NCBI GenBank assembly: GCA_050948905.1
Contig: JBMNES010000001.1
Coordinates: 868,001-932,000 of the forward strand
Direction of reading: 5' to 3'
DNA: 64,000 nucleotides
From: DTKD01 sp050948905
GTDB taxonomy: Bacteria > Armatimonadota > UBA5829
Shown here: piece by piece, positions 18,801 through 26,214 of the stretch
How the letters are laid out: each line of letters opens with the position of its first letter
Position numbering within the stretch: the stretch's first letter is position 1
The notes under the pieces: model-generated
The model's input: the letters and a program-made list of their open reading frames with translations, nothing else
The model's database searches: none
Told to the model about the DNA's origin: nothing
Program-made: the position numbers and the translations under genes

Positions 18801-19320
18801 CGATCTGGCAATTGGCAGGGTCGTGGGCCTTGAAGTCGTAAGTTCCCAACAGAAGCCAAACATTGGGATTGTTTAGCTGGTCGGTGGCTGCAGAGGTGTG
18901 CTTAACACCGAACCTGTCGGTGACGTAATGAATGATGTTCGTTTTAGCGGACGTTGTCGCGGCAGTAGTATTCCAGACCTTGTAGATACCAGACTCCGGC
19001 AGATCAATTTCGTATCTGCCCCAGCGAGCGCCGACTACTGCGAAGTTGGAGCTGATGTAGTAGCCCTGGAAGTTCGAGCCTTTGGCTGCAACCAGGTCTG
19101 CCACAGTCAGGACAGCGCCAGAGGCCGCGACGTGCGCAATTCCGCCGGACGACTTAAAGTAGTCTGCGTACGTGTTGTCCGCACCGGCGTTTTTCCGGGC
19201 CGTATAGTAGTACGGTCCGTCTGCCTGCGCGACGCTCACCAGCATTGCCACCAGCAATATGCAAACCACGATAGTCGCAGCAGGCATCCGCACAAGCAAT
19301 GAAGATAGCTTGCCTTTCAT
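15877..19320 (-). CDS. Large secreted modular protein (FN3, golvesin-like, OB-fold), copy 1
   Basis: Exported protein of 1147 residues with no enzymatic signature. The signal peptide is residues 1-33, ending VSVAQA. Residues 34-210 resemble the golvesin C-terminal-like beta-sandwich (GRYEIDLPESGIYKVWNTT). An FN3 domain at about 215-300 (APTYGTVDHYIVERSDG) and a second at about 305-400 follow. Two InlB-B-like repeats lie at about 400-570 (WVGWS.., FAGWES). A DNRLRE-like region, a PA14-like segment (GWNKILIKVENGAGGHGLYA), another FN3 and a C-terminal OB-fold (KFTVWGKVTVIDANSFTVDD) complete it. No sortase or SLH anchor is seen. The start has GGAGGG. It is a tandem duplicate of the next gene upstream and has its own promoter, leader and terminator. 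Confidence 0.85.
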   Translation of the reverse strand: MKGKLSSLLVRMPAATIVVCILLVAMLVSVAQADGPYYYTARKNAGADNTYADYFKSSGGIAHVAASGAVLTVADLVAAKGSNFQGYYISSNFAVVGARWGRYEIDLPESGIYKVWNTTAATTSAKTNIIHYVTDRFGVKHTSAATDQLNNPNVWLLLGTYDFKAHDPANCQIELNNDWINESGSMYFGALKFELVGQTHPKLDSAEPKEDGTAIDLAWTAPTYGTVDHYIVERSDGNDENFAVLDDNVTGLTYSDSTGYCDTIYYYRVIAVNDDEVESVPSNVLYAVKCASAPPMKAFNPDPADWSSVVHTNLDTQIVPGKLSWTPGDAALSQDIYIGTDFNDVSDADKDSPEYKTTVDATVKSFSPGTLAANTEYYWRVDGTNLGGTTKGDVWYFKTGVSVKLVAVRSSSRGNIEYPEGREWGEVSWHEAGETLDFSVAENPGVTWVGWSMNASGTPIFDTERELNSMEGNGFVVPNDNTTLYAVFQMPTYTLTLVGDPVAGQTSLTQKNLTWPTATDYEDGDVAEVKVTVNSADKYLFAGWESNKGGVFNNQFATTATYKMTAENTTIKAYAAKAVTNNVATGTRVIAANSAEGEGNDWWTTQINIGAYTTVPVQNWARVMIKWEDWAGFNSFPAQSLLHGLGKITLTHTPASSYSSMVTIHVRLFEVMKPWVYTTDNNGCWWLTTDGTTPWDTPGGDRGEQLGPVLEWVGVPAADVAKVYTLPSGKDYRYLLRNGIQAKSDEEGAIQDRKGMTKTTSVNLYYNPPTGVGNVIRDWAYLGEFAQGGNDDHQLRIDTDQVNNTYNGVPVNETQLAAKTGKTYAGKSWAVTTAADDILDVNALYGSIKTNSSTYFAVYVNNPGASVWPAYVGLGSDDYSKVWTNGVYRGQRQTAASPAPDQNFIGPFTLLAGWNKILIKVENGAGGHGLYARLANADRTAITGLTYSTTDDVAPSNPTSVTEAGGAQNGVSQSEVTAPKFAFLGATDDKSGVRGYKIYFGTDANGVPTTWKEAGTTFEPGEQNPGTYYLRVATVDYALNEAAATTAFTFIVEESEPEPVESYGISNKATLDAATAAAAATAKFTVWGKVTVIDANSFTVDDGSGVPVKVLKTAHGFTAADYVSATGTLDVSGAEPVLTAISAKKQN

Positions 19321-19517
19321 TAGTACCCTCCTATAACATATCCTGCCTGTGTGGTGTGTATTCGGTCGATTGCTTTCGACCTCCGATTCAAGGCAGGCTA
19401 ATCATCCGGCGTTGGCTTGAGACCAACGCCTTGTGGTACACAACGCTTCAGATTTAAAAACCTGAAGCGCACGTGTGGGACTTCGTGTGAATGGCACACG
19501 ATAGGCCCATACTAACG
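19321..19517 (-). promoter_or_regulatory. Highly structured 5' leader of copy 1
   Basis: Between the RNA motif and the start codon the minus strand can form several hairpins. They are CGTGTG/CACACG (19484-19500), CGCTTCAG/CTGAAGCG (19444-19469), GGCGTTGG/CCAACGCC (19408-19430) and GGTCGA/TCGACC (19364-19381). The last is enclosed by a long-range CCTGCC/GGCAGG pair, and GGAGGG lies next to the ATG. No open frame of note fits here. Confidence 0.6.
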
Positions 19518-19589
19518 GGTATTGTGTTTATTTCCAGCCACAGAAACAATTATCAGCCCGATTGTAGCCAACCGCGGCTCATCAATACC
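19518..19589 (-). ncRNA. Three-way-junction leader RNA motif, copy 1
   Basis: Read on the minus strand: P1 is GGTATT with AATACC. P2 is AGCC(G)CGGTTG with CAATCGGGCT around loop GCTA. P3 is TTTC/GAAA around TGTGGCTG. The P2 loop region GCTAC can pair with GTGGC in the P3 loop. The motif begins about 6 bases after the -10 box, so it sits at the very 5' end of the transcript. The same arrangement, with compensating changes, precedes copy 2. No known riboswitch family was recognised. Confidence 0.6.
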
Positions 19590-19595
19590 ATGAGT

Positions 19596-19623
19596 AGTAT
19601 ACCCTACTTTTTGCATTTGTAAA
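19596..19623 (-). promoter_or_regulatory. Promoter of secreted-protein copy 1
   Basis: On the minus strand TTTACA (19618-19623) and TATACT (19596-19601) are separated by 16 bases. The predicted start is at the first bases of the RNA motif. Confidence 0.7.
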
Positions 19624-19781
19624 CAGGTAATGCTAAAAATTTACTATATTTCACTTGGATCATCCAGCGCCATCCTGCCAGGCTTACCATTCCTCGCATA
19701 AACCAGGTCAGCCTTAGAAGCAAAGGGGCATTTATCCAGAGGCGTTAAAAATATGTGTTAAGGCTGGGTTTAGTCACACGC

Positions 19782-19815
19782 AAAAAAGGGCTGGTCCGAA
19801 GACCAGCCCTTTTAC
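19782..19815 (-). terminator. Rho-independent terminator of the 19836-23279 gene
   Basis: Perfect 11-base stem AAGGGCTGGTC/GACCAGCCCTT (19786-19796 with 19801-19811) with a four-base loop, followed on the minus strand by TTTT. It resembles the terminator of copy 1 in sequence, as expected for a duplicated transcription unit. Confidence 0.88.
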
Positions 19816-19835
19816 TTCTCGTCTTAAAACAGAGT

Positions 19836-22800
19836 TTAGTTCTGTTTCTTGGCGGAGATTGCAGTGAGAACCGGCTGATCGCCGCTCACATCAAGAGTAC
19901 CCGTTGCGGATACGTAGTCGGCCGCGGTGAATCCGTGAGCGGTCTTAAGGACCTTCACAGGAACACCAGATCCGTCGTCAACGGTGAAGCTGTTGGCGTC
20001 GATTACGGTGACCTTACCCCAAACGGTGAACTTCTTGGTAGCAGCCGCCGCTGCTGTAGCAGCGTCCATAGTCGCCTTATTGGAAATACCATAAGAATCG
20101 ACCGGCTCCGGCTCAGATTCCTCAACAACGAACGTGAAGGCAGTGGTAACCGCCGCCTCGTTCAGAGCGTAGTCGACTGCGGCTACGCGCAGATAGTAGG
20201 TGCCAGGATTCTGCTCGCCCGGCTCAAACGCACTGCCGGCTTCCTTCCAGGTGTTGGGAACGCCATTGGCATCGGTTCCGAAGTAGATCTTGTAGCCGCG
20301 AACGCCCGACTTGTCGTCAGTGGCGCCCACAAACGCGAACTTCGGAGCAGTAACTGCAGACTGGGCAATGCCATTCTGCGCGCCGCCAGCTTCGGTTACA
20401 CTGGTCGGGTTGGACGGAGCTACATCGTCAGAAGTCGAGTAGGTCAGGCCTGTGATAGCAGTTCGATCTGCGTTTGCAAATCGAGCATATACGCCGTGAC
20501 CGCCGCCGCCGTTCTCAACCTTGACAAGGACCTTGTTCCAACCGGAGAGAAGGGTGAACGGGCCTATGAAGCTCTGGTCAGGCAAAACGGAGCTGGCAGA
20601 CAGCTTCTGACCGCGATAGACACCGTTTGTCCAGACCTTGGCGAAGTCGTCAGCACCAAGTGCGACGTATGCCGGGTAAATAGCGGCACCCGGGTTATTC
20701 ACGTAGACCGCGAAGTAGGACGCTGAGCTTTCCTGCGGAGCACCGTAGAGAGCGTTGATGTCCAGAATGTCGCTAGCCAGAGCCGTCACGGCCCAGGACT
20801 TGGCGCCATAAGCCTTGCCAGCCTTAGCAGCCAACTGAGTCTCGTTGACCGGGACGCCGCTGTAGGTGCCGTTGATCTGGTCGGTATCGATTCTCGCCTG
20901 GTGATCATCGGTGCCGCCCTGAGCGAACGAACCGAGGTACGCCCAATCTCTAATTACATTACCGGGACCTTCCGGCGGGTTGTAATAAAGATTTACGCTA
21001 GTAGTCTTAGTCATACCCTTGCGGTTCTGGATCGCGCCTTCCTCATCGCTCTTGACCTGGATGCCGTTGCGAAGCAGGTAGCGATAGTCTTTGCCAGCCG
21101 GCAAGGTGTAGACCTTGGCAGTATCAGCAGCAGGAACACCAACCCACTCAAGCACTGGACCAAGCTGCTCGCCGCGGTCGCCGCCAGGGGTGTCCCAAGG
21201 GGTCGTGCCGTCAGTGGTCTTCCACCAGACGCCTTCGTCTACAACGCTGTAAACCCACGGCTTCATAACCTCGAACAGCCTGACGTGAATATTTACAGCC
21301 CCTGAATAGCTGGAACCTGGGGTATGGATAAGAGTGATCTTGCCCAGACCGTGCAACAGGCTCTGCGCAGGGAATGAGTTGAAGCCAGCCCAGTCTTCGA
21401 ACTTAACCATTGGGCGGTTGTAGACCTGGTTGTTGGTTGGACTATAAGCAGCAACGTTGATCTGCGTAGTCCACCAGTCCTCAACATCACCAGCAAGGTT
21501 GTTCGCGGAAATGCTGCGTGTTCCGGTAGCCACGTTGTAGGTAACGGCCTTGGCCGCATAAGCCTTGATAGTCGTGTTTTCCGCAGTCATCTTGTAGGTC
21601 GCGGTGGTGGCGAGTTGGTCGTTAAATGTGCCACCCTTGTTGCTCTCCCAACCTGCGAAGAGATACTTGTCTGCGGTGTTTACAGTCACCTTGATCTCGG
21701 CAACGTCGCCATCTTCGTAGTCGGTGGCAGTCGGCCAGGTCAGGTTCTTATGCGTCAGATCAGTCTGACCAGCAACCGGATCGCCGACAAGGGTCAGAGT
21801 GTAGGTCGGCATCTGGAACACTGCATACAGCGTAGCATTGTTGCCAGGAACCACGAAGCCGTTGCCTGCCATAGAGTTCAGCTCGCGCTCGGTGTCGAAG
21901 ATCGGGCTGCCGGATGCATTCAGCGACCAGCCAACCCAGGTCACGCCAGGATTTTCAGCAACCGAGAAATCGAGAATTTCGCCGGCCTCATGCCAGGACA
22001 CTTCGCCCCACTCGCGGCCTTCAGGATACTCAATGTTGCCTCGGCTGGAGTTTCTAACGGCGACGAGCTTAACAGAGACGCCGGTCTTGAAGTACCAGAC
22101 GTCGCCCTTGGTGGTGCCGCCGAGGTTGGTGCTGTCTATTCTCCAGTAATACTCGGTGTTAGCAGCCAGGGTGCCAGGCGAGAAGCTCTTTACAGAGGCG
22201 CCCACGGTCGTTTTATACTCAGGTGAATCTTTGTCGGCGTCGGAGACCGCATTGAAGTCTGTGCCGAAGTAGATGTCCTGAGTCTCAGTAGCGTCACCAG
22301 GCGTCCAGGAAAGCTTGCCCGGAACGATCTGAGTGTCCAGATTTGTGTGAACGACGCTTGACCAGTCAGCAGGATCCGGATTGAACGCCTTCATCGGAGG
22401 TGCGGAAGCGCACTTCACAGCGTAAAGAACATTGGACGGCACAGACTCTACTTCGTCACCGTTCACGGCGATGACGCGATAGTAGTAAATCGTGTCGCAG
22501 TAACCGGTGGAGTCGGAGTAGGTGAGTCCGGTAACGTTGTCATCAAGAACGGCAAAATTCTCGTCGTTACCATCGCTGCGCTCAACAATATAGTGATCAA
22601 CAGTGCCGTAGGTCGGCGCGGTCCATTCGAGATCAATGGCCGTACCGTCCTCTTTAGGCTCTGCTGAGGTCAGAGTAGCGAAAGTCTCACCGATCTTCTC
22701 AAATTTGAGAGCGCCGAAATACATGCTGCCCGACTCGTTAATCCAGTCGTTGTTCAGTTCGACCTGGCAATGAGCAGGGTCGTGAGCCTTGAAGTCATAA

Positions 22801-23279
22801 GTTCCCAGCAGAAGCCAAACATTTGGATTGTTTAGCTGGTCGGTTGCTGCGGATGTGTTTTTGTTACCGAACCTGTCGGTGACGTAATGAATGACGTTTG
22901 TTTTAGCGGAAGTTGTCGCGCCAGTCGTATTCCAGACCTTGTAGATACCAGACTCCGGCAGATCAATCTCGTATCTGCCCCAGCGCAGACCGACTACGCC
23001 GAAGTTGGAGCTGACGTAGTAGCCGAGGTAGCCAGCGCCTTTGGCTGCAACCAGATCTGCCGCGGTCAACGCTCCGCCGACCGCCGCGACATGGCCGAGT
23101 CCGCCGGAGGATTTAAACCAATCGGCGTAATCTGTGCCGGTGCCGGCACTTTTCCGGGCCGTATAGTAGTACGGTCCGCCTGCCTGAGCGACGCTTACCA
23201 GCATCATAACCAGCAAAATGCAGGCCACGAACGCCGCGGCCGGCATACGCCCAAGCAAGGTAGATGATTTCCCTTTCAT
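19836..23279 (-). CDS. Large secreted modular protein (FN3, golvesin-like, OB-fold), copy 2
   Basis: Paralogue of copy 1 with the same length and domain order: signal peptide, golvesin-like sandwich, two FN3, two InlB-B-like repeats, DNRLRE-like and PA14-like segments, FN3 and C-terminal OB-fold. Long blocks are identical in protein and nearly so in DNA. The clearest differences are around residues 585-625 and 875-920 and in the signal peptide. The ATG at 23279 is chosen over the longer frame from 23384 because it aligns with the copy 1 start and has GGAGGG just upstream. The likely role is a surface or matrix component binding polymers; this is inferred from domains only. Confidence 0.85.
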   Translation of the reverse strand: MKGKSSTLLGRMPAAAFVACILLVMMLVSVAQAGGPYYYTARKSAGTGTDYADWFKSSGGLGHVAAVGGALTAADLVAAKGAGYLGYYVSSNFGVVGLRWGRYEIDLPESGIYKVWNTTGATTSAKTNVIHYVTDRFGNKNTSAATDQLNNPNVWLLLGTYDFKAHDPAHCQVELNNDWINESGSMYFGALKFEKIGETFATLTSAEPKEDGTAIDLEWTAPTYGTVDHYIVERSDGNDENFAVLDDNVTGLTYSDSTGYCDTIYYYRVIAVNGDEVESVPSNVLYAVKCASAPPMKAFNPDPADWSSVVHTNLDTQIVPGKLSWTPGDATETQDIYFGTDFNAVSDADKDSPEYKTTVGASVKSFSPGTLAANTEYYWRIDSTNLGGTTKGDVWYFKTGVSVKLVAVRNSSRGNIEYPEGREWGEVSWHEAGEILDFSVAENPGVTWVGWSLNASGSPIFDTERELNSMAGNGFVVPGNNATLYAVFQMPTYTLTLVGDPVAGQTDLTHKNLTWPTATDYEDGDVAEIKVTVNTADKYLFAGWESNKGGTFNDQLATTATYKMTAENTTIKAYAAKAVTYNVATGTRSISANNLAGDVEDWWTTQINVAAYSPTNNQVYNRPMVKFEDWAGFNSFPAQSLLHGLGKITLIHTPGSSYSGAVNIHVRLFEVMKPWVYSVVDEGVWWKTTDGTTPWDTPGGDRGEQLGPVLEWVGVPAADTAKVYTLPAGKDYRYLLRNGIQVKSDEEGAIQNRKGMTKTTSVNLYYNPPEGPGNVIRDWAYLGSFAQGGTDDHQARIDTDQINGTYSGVPVNETQLAAKAGKAYGAKSWAVTALASDILDINALYGAPQESSASYFAVYVNNPGAAIYPAYVALGADDFAKVWTNGVYRGQKLSASSVLPDQSFIGPFTLLSGWNKVLVKVENGGGGHGVYARFANADRTAITGLTYSTSDDVAPSNPTSVTEAGGAQNGIAQSAVTAPKFAFVGATDDKSGVRGYKIYFGTDANGVPNTWKEAGSAFEPGEQNPGTYYLRVAAVDYALNEAAVTTAFTFVVEESEPEPVDSYGISNKATMDAATAAAAATKKFTVWGKVTVIDANSFTVDDGSGVPVKVLKTAHGFTAADYVSATGTLDVSGDQPVLTAISAKKQN

Positions 23280-23483
23280 TGTTGCCCTCCTAAAGGATTT
23301 CTTAGTTGACATTTTTATTCGATCGATATGCGTTCGAGCACTGATTGATATGATTGCAGGACTGTCGAATAACCGGTGCCGCACCGAGGTCTCAACGTCT
23401 TACAAATCGCAGCACCGAGGCCGCACTATCTTGCAAAAGCAACCTGCAGAATCCGTGCATTTCGCACGGATCCTGCATGAGCA
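23280..23483 (-). promoter_or_regulatory. Structured 5' leader of copy 2
   Basis: Leader between RNA motif copy 2 and the start codon. Hairpins on the minus strand include CCTGC/GCAGG (23472-23485), ATCCGTGC/GCACGGAT (23451-23471) and GGTGC/GCACC. Unlike the motif itself, this part has diverged from the copy 1 leader. No gene seen. Confidence 0.5.
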
Positions 23484-23550
23484 GGTATTATTCGAGTTTC
23501 CGGCCACAGAAACACAATGGCCCGATCGTGGTCAATCGCGGCCTAATACC
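23484..23550 (-). ncRNA. Three-way-junction leader RNA motif, copy 2
   Basis: Minus strand: P1 is GGTATT/AATACC. P2 is GGCC(G)CGATTG with CGATCGGGCC around loop ACCA. P3 is TTTC/GAAA around TGTGGCCG. CCAC of the P2 loop can pair with GTGG of the P3 loop. Relative to copy 1, one P2 pair changes from A-U to G-C on both sides, and other changes preserve pairing (G-U to A-U, U-A to U-G). Helix P1 and the P3 loop are conserved. Confidence 0.6.
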
Positions 23551-23560
23551 TCTACAAGTA

Positions 23561-23589
23561 GGTTTACCATGTAGTGTGCCGACTGTCAA
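23561..23589 (-). promoter_or_regulatory. Promoter of secreted-protein copy 2
   Basis: TTGACA (minus strand, 23584-23589) with a 17-base spacer to TAAACC (23561-23566). The -35 is a perfect match and the -10 is weak. As in copy 1, the RNA motif starts within about ten bases. Confidence 0.55.
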
Positions 23590-23966
23590 CCGGTAATATT
23601 ACCTGGATTGGTCTTTTCTGCTTTATTTGCAGGATAATCCACGTCATTTATTGTCGGGTAATGGTATTTAATGCATTAGGGCTGATAATCTGTATTATAT
23701 AACAACACTTAACAGCTCACTGTGCGAAATTTATTTTTATTAGAGGGTTGATTATAAATACATCAGTTGTTACAATGACACGCTCTTCGCATATTGCACA
23801 TAATCAGTGGGGCTTAGCCGCCTGATATCGTGACAACACATCGATTGAATTAACGCCTATAGCGTGTTATCGTTGATAATATCGTGGCTATTGGCATTCG
23901 AAAAGATCACGCATAGGAGAGGCATAATAACGCAGTAACACTTGAATTAGTTCTTTCTTCGAGGCG
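23590..23966. other. AT-rich intergenic stretch without genes
   Basis: About 380 bases between the promoter of secreted-protein copy 2 and the terminator of the Etf operon. It is clearly richer in A and T than its surroundings. I see no open frame with a ribosome binding site, no RNA gene and none of the dispersed repeats. Confidence 0.6.
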
Positions 23967-23999
23967 AAATCGGTGGCCGAAATGCTCGGCCACCGATTT
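23967..23999 (-). terminator. Terminator hairpin of the Etf operon
   Basis: Perfect 14-base inverted repeat AAATCGGTGGCCGA/TCGGCCACCGATTT with loop AATGC, placed 14 bases past the etfA stop. The flanking A and T runs are inside the stem, so the T tract is short. Confidence 0.75.
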
Positions 24000-24012
24000 G
24001 TTTAAGCGGTTT

Positions 24013-25227
24013 TCAGACTACGCAGCTATCTGCAGGACTGCCACGCATTGCTTTAATTTTTTTTGTCAAAGCGGGGAGCACTTCAAAGACATCGCCGACA
24101 AAGCCGTGGGTGGCAATGTCGAAGATCGGGGCATTGGGGTCCTTGTTTATAGCAATTATTACATCAGCGCTCTTCATCCCGACCTGGTGCTGCACAGCGC
24201 CGGAGATGCCGCAGGCGATGTATATCTTCGGACACACCGTGCGACCGGTCTGGCCGACTTGATGAGCATAGGGAATCCAGCCCGCGTCTACGGCCGCCCT
24301 GCTCGCACCTACCGCAGCGCCCAGCTCTTCGGCCAGATCCCGGATGATCTCAAAGCCTTCCGGCCCTCCGAGGCCGCGTCCGCCGCTGATGATGATATCC
24401 GCATCGACTAAGTTGACCTTCTCGCCGACGGTCTCCACGAAATCGATGAATTTGGAACGTGAACCAAACAGAGCCGGCTTCGGCGCAAGGCGAATGATCT
24501 CCGCCTCACCTTCGCAACGCCTGGCGCTGGTGGGGAATACTTTGTGCCGAACGGTGGCCATCTGCGGTCGGGTGTATGGGCACAGAATGGTAGCCATAAT
24601 ATTGCCACCATAGGCCGGCCTGGTCTGATGCAACAGGCCATCTTCCCCGATCTCAAGGCCTGTGCAATCGGCAGTAAGCCCGGTATAGAGCCTGATAGCG
24701 ACTCCACTCATAAAGCTGCGTCCGGTGGTAGTGGCGCCAGCGAGTACAATCTCCGGCTTGTATTCACGCATCACATCGGTCAGCACACGGCAATAACGCT
24801 CTGAGTCATACACCGCAAGCTCAGGCGCTTCGTATACGAAGACCTTATCGACCGGATATGAAGCCAGTTCCTTTACTGCTTCATCCAGCTCGTCGCCGAG
24901 AATGACTACACTGAGTTCCGACTCACGATCGTTTGCCAGTTGCCTGCCTATATTTATAAGCTCAAACACCACCGGCGCGACTTTGCCATCACGCTGCTCG
25001 CCGAATACCCAGACGCCTTTGTATTTGCTCAGGTCCTCTTCGGGTTGCTTGTCTATTTCGATAGATATGGCCTTAAACCGGCAGACGCTTACGCATGCGC
25101 CACAGAGGGTACATTTGTCCAGGTCGATGACTGCGAGCTTGTCCTGCATTTCAATTGCTGCAACCGGGCACGCCTTTACACACAGCGTGCAGCCAGTACA
25201 CTTGGTCGGATCGACTTTGATAGACAT
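24013..25227 (-). CDS. etfA: Electron transfer flavoprotein alpha subunit with N-terminal ferredoxin domain
   Basis: EtfA fused to a two-cluster ferredoxin. Residues 1-60 carry CTGCTLCVKACP and CTLCGACVSVC, each able to bind a [4Fe-4S] cluster. The Etf alpha/beta domain follows (GVWVFGEQRDGKVAPVVFEL). The C-terminal FAD domain has GGRGLGGPEGFE near 275, ASRAAVDAGW and the FAD loops QVGQTGRTV and GISGAVQHQVGM. With EtfB it passes electrons between an acyl-CoA or hydroxyacid dehydrogenase and the quinone or ferredoxin pool. Ferredoxin-fused EtfA is known from anaerobes, including some bifurcating systems. No partner dehydrogenase is adjacent. Its start is 1 base from the etfB stop. Confidence 0.92.
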   Translation of the reverse strand: MSIKVDPTKCTGCTLCVKACPVAAIEMQDKLAVIDLDKCTLCGACVSVCRFKAISIEIDKQPEEDLSKYKGVWVFGEQRDGKVAPVVFELINIGRQLANDRESELSVVILGDELDEAVKELASYPVDKVFVYEAPELAVYDSERYCRVLTDVMREYKPEIVLAGATTTGRSFMSGVAIRLYTGLTADCTGLEIGEDGLLHQTRPAYGGNIMATILCPYTRPQMATVRHKVFPTSARRCEGEAEIIRLAPKPALFGSRSKFIDFVETVGEKVNLVDADIIISGGRGLGGPEGFEIIRDLAEELGAAVGASRAAVDAGWIPYAHQVGQTGRTVCPKIYIACGISGAVQHQVGMKSADVIIAINKDPNAPIFDIATHGFVGDVFEVLPALTKKIKAMRGSPADSCVV

Positions 25228-25228
25228 C

Positions 25229-26026
25229 TCACACCACCTCCAGACATTTCAGCTCTGCGTACAGCTTATCCACAAGCTCAGGAGTCTCTCCGGTAAACTT
25301 CTCCCCGCCCTCTCTGCAAGGCGGCGTCATGATCTTGACCACCTGGGTTGGAGAACCTTTCAGCCCGACTTTATCTTCCGGGGTCTGAAGGTCTTCTGCG
25401 CCCCACCTGGTGATTTGCGCCTTCTTAGCGGCCATCTTGCCACGCAAAGACGCGGTTCTGGGCTCGTTTATCTCTTTAACCACCGTGCACAGCGCAGGCA
25501 GTTTCAACTCGACGGTCTCATAGCCCTCTTCAATAAGCCTTTTTGCGACCATCTTTTTCGCATCAATCGACTTGACCTCGGCTACATACGCCGTTTGGGC
25601 CATATCAAGATGCACCGCGATTCCAGGGCCAACCTGTCCTGTATCTCCGTCGATGGCCTGCATTCCGCAAAAGACCAGATCCGGCTCGATTTTTTCGAGG
25701 GCCTTTGCCAGGACATAGCTCGTACACCAGGTATCGCTGCCCGCGAAAGCCCGATCGCTGAGTAGAATCGCCTCATCGGCCCCTAACGATATCGCCTCCC
25801 GCAGCGCATCCTCGGCCTGCGGCGGCCCCATAGATATAACGGTGACTGTGGACTCTTCTCCTGCCTCCGCCATTCTTTCCTTTGTCCGGATGGCCTCTTC
25901 CAAAGCGTAAAGGTCAAACGGGTTGATCTGGGTCTCCACACCCTCTCGAACCAGGGTGTTGGTATCGGGGTTGATCTTTACTTCGGTAGTGCCGGGGACT
26001 TGCTTAATGCAGCAACATATTTTCAA
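25229..26026 (-). CDS. etfB: Electron transfer flavoprotein beta subunit
   Basis: EtfB, partner of the ferredoxin-EtfA encoded immediately downstream. It begins KICCCIKQVPGTTEVKI and contains NPFDLYALEEAIR near residue 37, the nucleotide-site segment FCGMQAIDGDTGQVGPGIA near 120 and the C-terminal recognition loop region around EPRTASLRGKMAAKK near 190. The start is TTG at 26026, with GAGGGTGA upstream. The bound second cofactor (AMP in simple Etfs, FAD in bifurcating ones) cannot be decided by eye. Confidence 0.93.
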   Translation of the reverse strand: MKICCCIKQVPGTTEVKINPDTNTLVREGVETQINPFDLYALEEAIRTKERMAEAGEESTVTVISMGPPQAEDALREAISLGADEAILLSDRAFAGSDTWCTSYVLAKALEKIEPDLVFCGMQAIDGDTGQVGPGIAVHLDMAQTAYVAEVKSIDAKKMVAKRLIEEGYETVELKLPALCTVVKEINEPRTASLRGKMAAKKAQITRWGAEDLQTPEDKVGLKGSPTQVVKIMTPPCREGGEKFTGETPELVDKLYAELKCLEVV

Positions 26027-26130
26027 AATGATTCACCCTCAAAGCAGTAACAAAATTAGTTGTGGGATTATCGCTAAGCCCAACTTTCGATATTGTAACC
26101 GGTTTATTCTCCTATGGCAAATGCCGTTAC

Positions 26131-26200
26131 GTGATCCTGCGGCTTCGCGCAGGATGACAAAACCTGAGAGTCATTCCGCGCGTAGTCGCGGAATCTATGG
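26131..26200. repeat. Composite palindromic dispersed repeat (family B)
   Basis: Inverted copy of the element at 2536-2610: GTGATCCTGCGGCTTC and partner to GGATGAC (26131-26158), then GTCATTCCGCGCGTAG with CGCGGAATCTATGG (26170-26200). It lies between the etfB promoter region and the convergent end of the methyltransferase gene. Confidence 0.85.
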
Positions 26201-26214
26201 CGAGCTTTCGGCGC

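Noticed and set aside
19321..19623. c-di-GMP-I, purine or cobalamin riboswitch in the leaders of the large secreted proteins
   Set aside because: The conserved core bases of those families are absent, although the general shape resembles a purine-type three-way junction.
23280..23384. N-terminal extension of secreted-protein copy 2
   Set aside because: It precedes the signal peptide, is absent from copy 1 and would cover the ribosome site at the real start.
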